From: Mesostigma viride
Lineage: Eukaryota > Streptophyta > Mesostigmatophyceae > Mesostigmatales > Mesostigmataceae
DNA: 36,812 nucleotides
Direction: 5' to 3'
Assembly (NCBI GenBank): GCA_009746045.1
Contig: RPFO01000936.1
Location: 1-36,812, forward strand
In this document: positions 36,041 to 36,812 of the stretch, piece by piece
How the letters are laid out: each line of letters starts with the position of its first letter
Position numbering within the stretch: position 1 is the stretch's first letter
The notes under the pieces: model-generated
The model's input: only the letters and a program-made list of their open reading frames with translations
What the model was told of the DNA's origin: nothing
Database searches by the model: none
Position numbers and translations under genes: made by a program

Positions 36041-36395
36041 ATGAACAAGTGTCGCAAGGAGAAGGCCGCCATTACCAACTCCGATAAGGCGCTGCTCGGA
36101 GTGTTGCTGTCCGGCATGAAACAGGGGTGGAGCGCGTCGCTGGACGGAGAAGGCAACGTGGTGTTCGAAGTGCCAGAAGACGACGAGATGCCGCACACGG
36201 ACGTGTGCATGAACCAGCATTTTGTGGGCGGCGGCGAGCAATTCGATACTGATCACGACGGCATCTTCGATTTGATCGCGCACGTCATGTCGTCCCGGGT
36301 TGAAGCCCCCGGCCGCAGCACAAGGCATCGACAAGGTTATACAGGTCGGAAACCGCAAGCTGAGACTGACGGTCTCAGTGCGCGAGGAGGATTGA
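36041..36395 (+). CDS. Unrecognised ~117-aa acidic protein (frameshifted)
   Basis: From the ATG at 36041 (MNKCRKEKAAITNSDKALLG). The middle is acidic (VPEDDEMPHTDVC). The original frame stays open without protein-like character after about 36297; another frame continues as KVIQVGNRKLRLTVSVREED to the stop at 36395, so an indel near 36295-36305 is likely. AATATAAAG lies about 25 bases before the ATG. Confidence 0.5.
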
Positions 36396-36466
36396 TAAGC
36401 ACCCCTTATGTGTTAATAACCAATCGCGTTTTACATTGCAATAATTTGTATGCGTCTAATAGGAAC

Positions 36467-36812
36467 ATGGACGAAGAGGCACAAAACATACTGTCCACAT
36501 TCAATAAAGGAGGCCAACCTGCCCCCGCCTCAACCAAACTGCAGACGGGCCCTACTGCCGCCAACCCCGCCAACCGCCATCAATACATAGGAAAATGGGG
36601 GACACCCTGGGAATCCATAGCCAGCGCCGGCAGGGGTGCAAGGTCACCGAGCTCATTAGCCAAAGAACATTCACGTGCACCCCCGCGCTACCTATCACCG
36701 GGCGACGTGCTGATCATACCCCAGCGAGATGACGTCCGGGACTTTGCCAGGGATCATCCTCAACCAAGGAAACAAAGTGTCCGTGTCTCGCGCCCAGGAC
36801 CACGCCGGCAGC
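36467..36812 (+). CDS. Partial CDS at right edge, frame uncertain
   Basis: An ATG at 36467 (MDEEAQNILSTFNKGGQP) opens a frame that stays open to the end of the window. From about 36620 the protein-like signal moves between all three frames (for example KVTELISQRTFTC, then GDVLIIPQRD, then LPGIILNQGNKVSVSRAQ), so two or more indels are likely. The gene is cut by the window edge. No family recognised. Confidence 0.4.
   Translation, partial: MDEEAQNILSTFNKGGQPAPASTKLQTGPTAANPANRHQYIGKWGTPWESIASAGRGARSPSSLAKEHSRAPPRYLSPGDVLIIPQRDDVRDFARDHPQPRKQSVRVSRPGPRRQ

Noticed and set aside
1-36812. tRNA genes, CRISPR arrays, insertion sequences
   Set aside because: No cloverleaf-type sequence, regular spacer array or transposase was recognised by reading; a tRNAscan or CRISPR search could overturn this.

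Overview
The window looks like part of the genome of a large eukaryotic DNA virus (Nucleocytoviricota), GC-rich in its coding parts and densely packed on both strands. The assignment rests on hallmark genes read directly from the sequence. These are a VLTF-3-like late transcription factor (29344-30427, +), a VLTF-2-like zinc-finger factor (15006-15752, +), PCNA (34796-35578, -) and a probable NCLDV-type ssDNA-binding protein (18016-18702, +). They sit with virus-typical accessory genes: a NifS-like cysteine desulfurase, C5 DNA methyltransferase, OTU protease, RING/TRAF-type zinc-finger proteins, HNH protein, SprT-like metalloprotease, J-domain protein and a KilA-N/BRO-like protein. I cannot name a species or host. 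An endogenous viral copy in a eukaryotic genome is not excluded, but the near absence of in-frame nonsense codons argues against old decay.

Layout. 1-6.6 kb holds an H2B-like histone with a long acidic tail, a RING/TRAF protein, two unrecognised proteins, a SET-domain protein, an OTU protease and a small protein. 6.6-10.1 kb is an accessory island: a coiled-coil protein, an intergenic tract with a near-perfect 283-bp inverted repeat around an AT-rich centre, a tandem duplication, and a gene interrupted by what looks like a real spliceosomal intron. 10.3-18.0 kb is compact: SprT, a coiled-coil protein with a PIP-like C-terminus, NifS, a three-gene overlapping cluster ending in VLTF-2, a repeat protein and an HNH protein. 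18.0-26.4 kb holds the ssDNA-binding candidate, a single-pass membrane peptide, the J protein, a 438-aa protein, a 923-aa Pro/Ala/Thr-rich protein and the DNA methyltransferase. 26.5-36.8 kb holds several unrecognised genes, VLTF-3, a zinc-ribbon/RING gene behind a likely 5'-UTR intron, the KilA-N-like gene, PCNA and two right-end genes.

The virus appears to use nuclear host machinery: TATA boxes, AATAAA signals after many genes, and one or two introns of about 140 nt. Four intergenic tracts, three of them between divergent genes and one flanking the inverted repeat, carry clusters of AGATCT-type sites that look regulatory. The histone, SET protein, DNA methyltransferase and J protein could together shape viral or host chromatin.

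Caution. At least twelve genes are split by one or two frameshifts, mostly at homopolymer runs of five or more bases, with intact protein signal on both sides. This is most simply uncorrected indel error in the assembly. I give one span per gene and the approximate break. No tRNA, rRNA, CRISPR array or insertion sequence was recognised.
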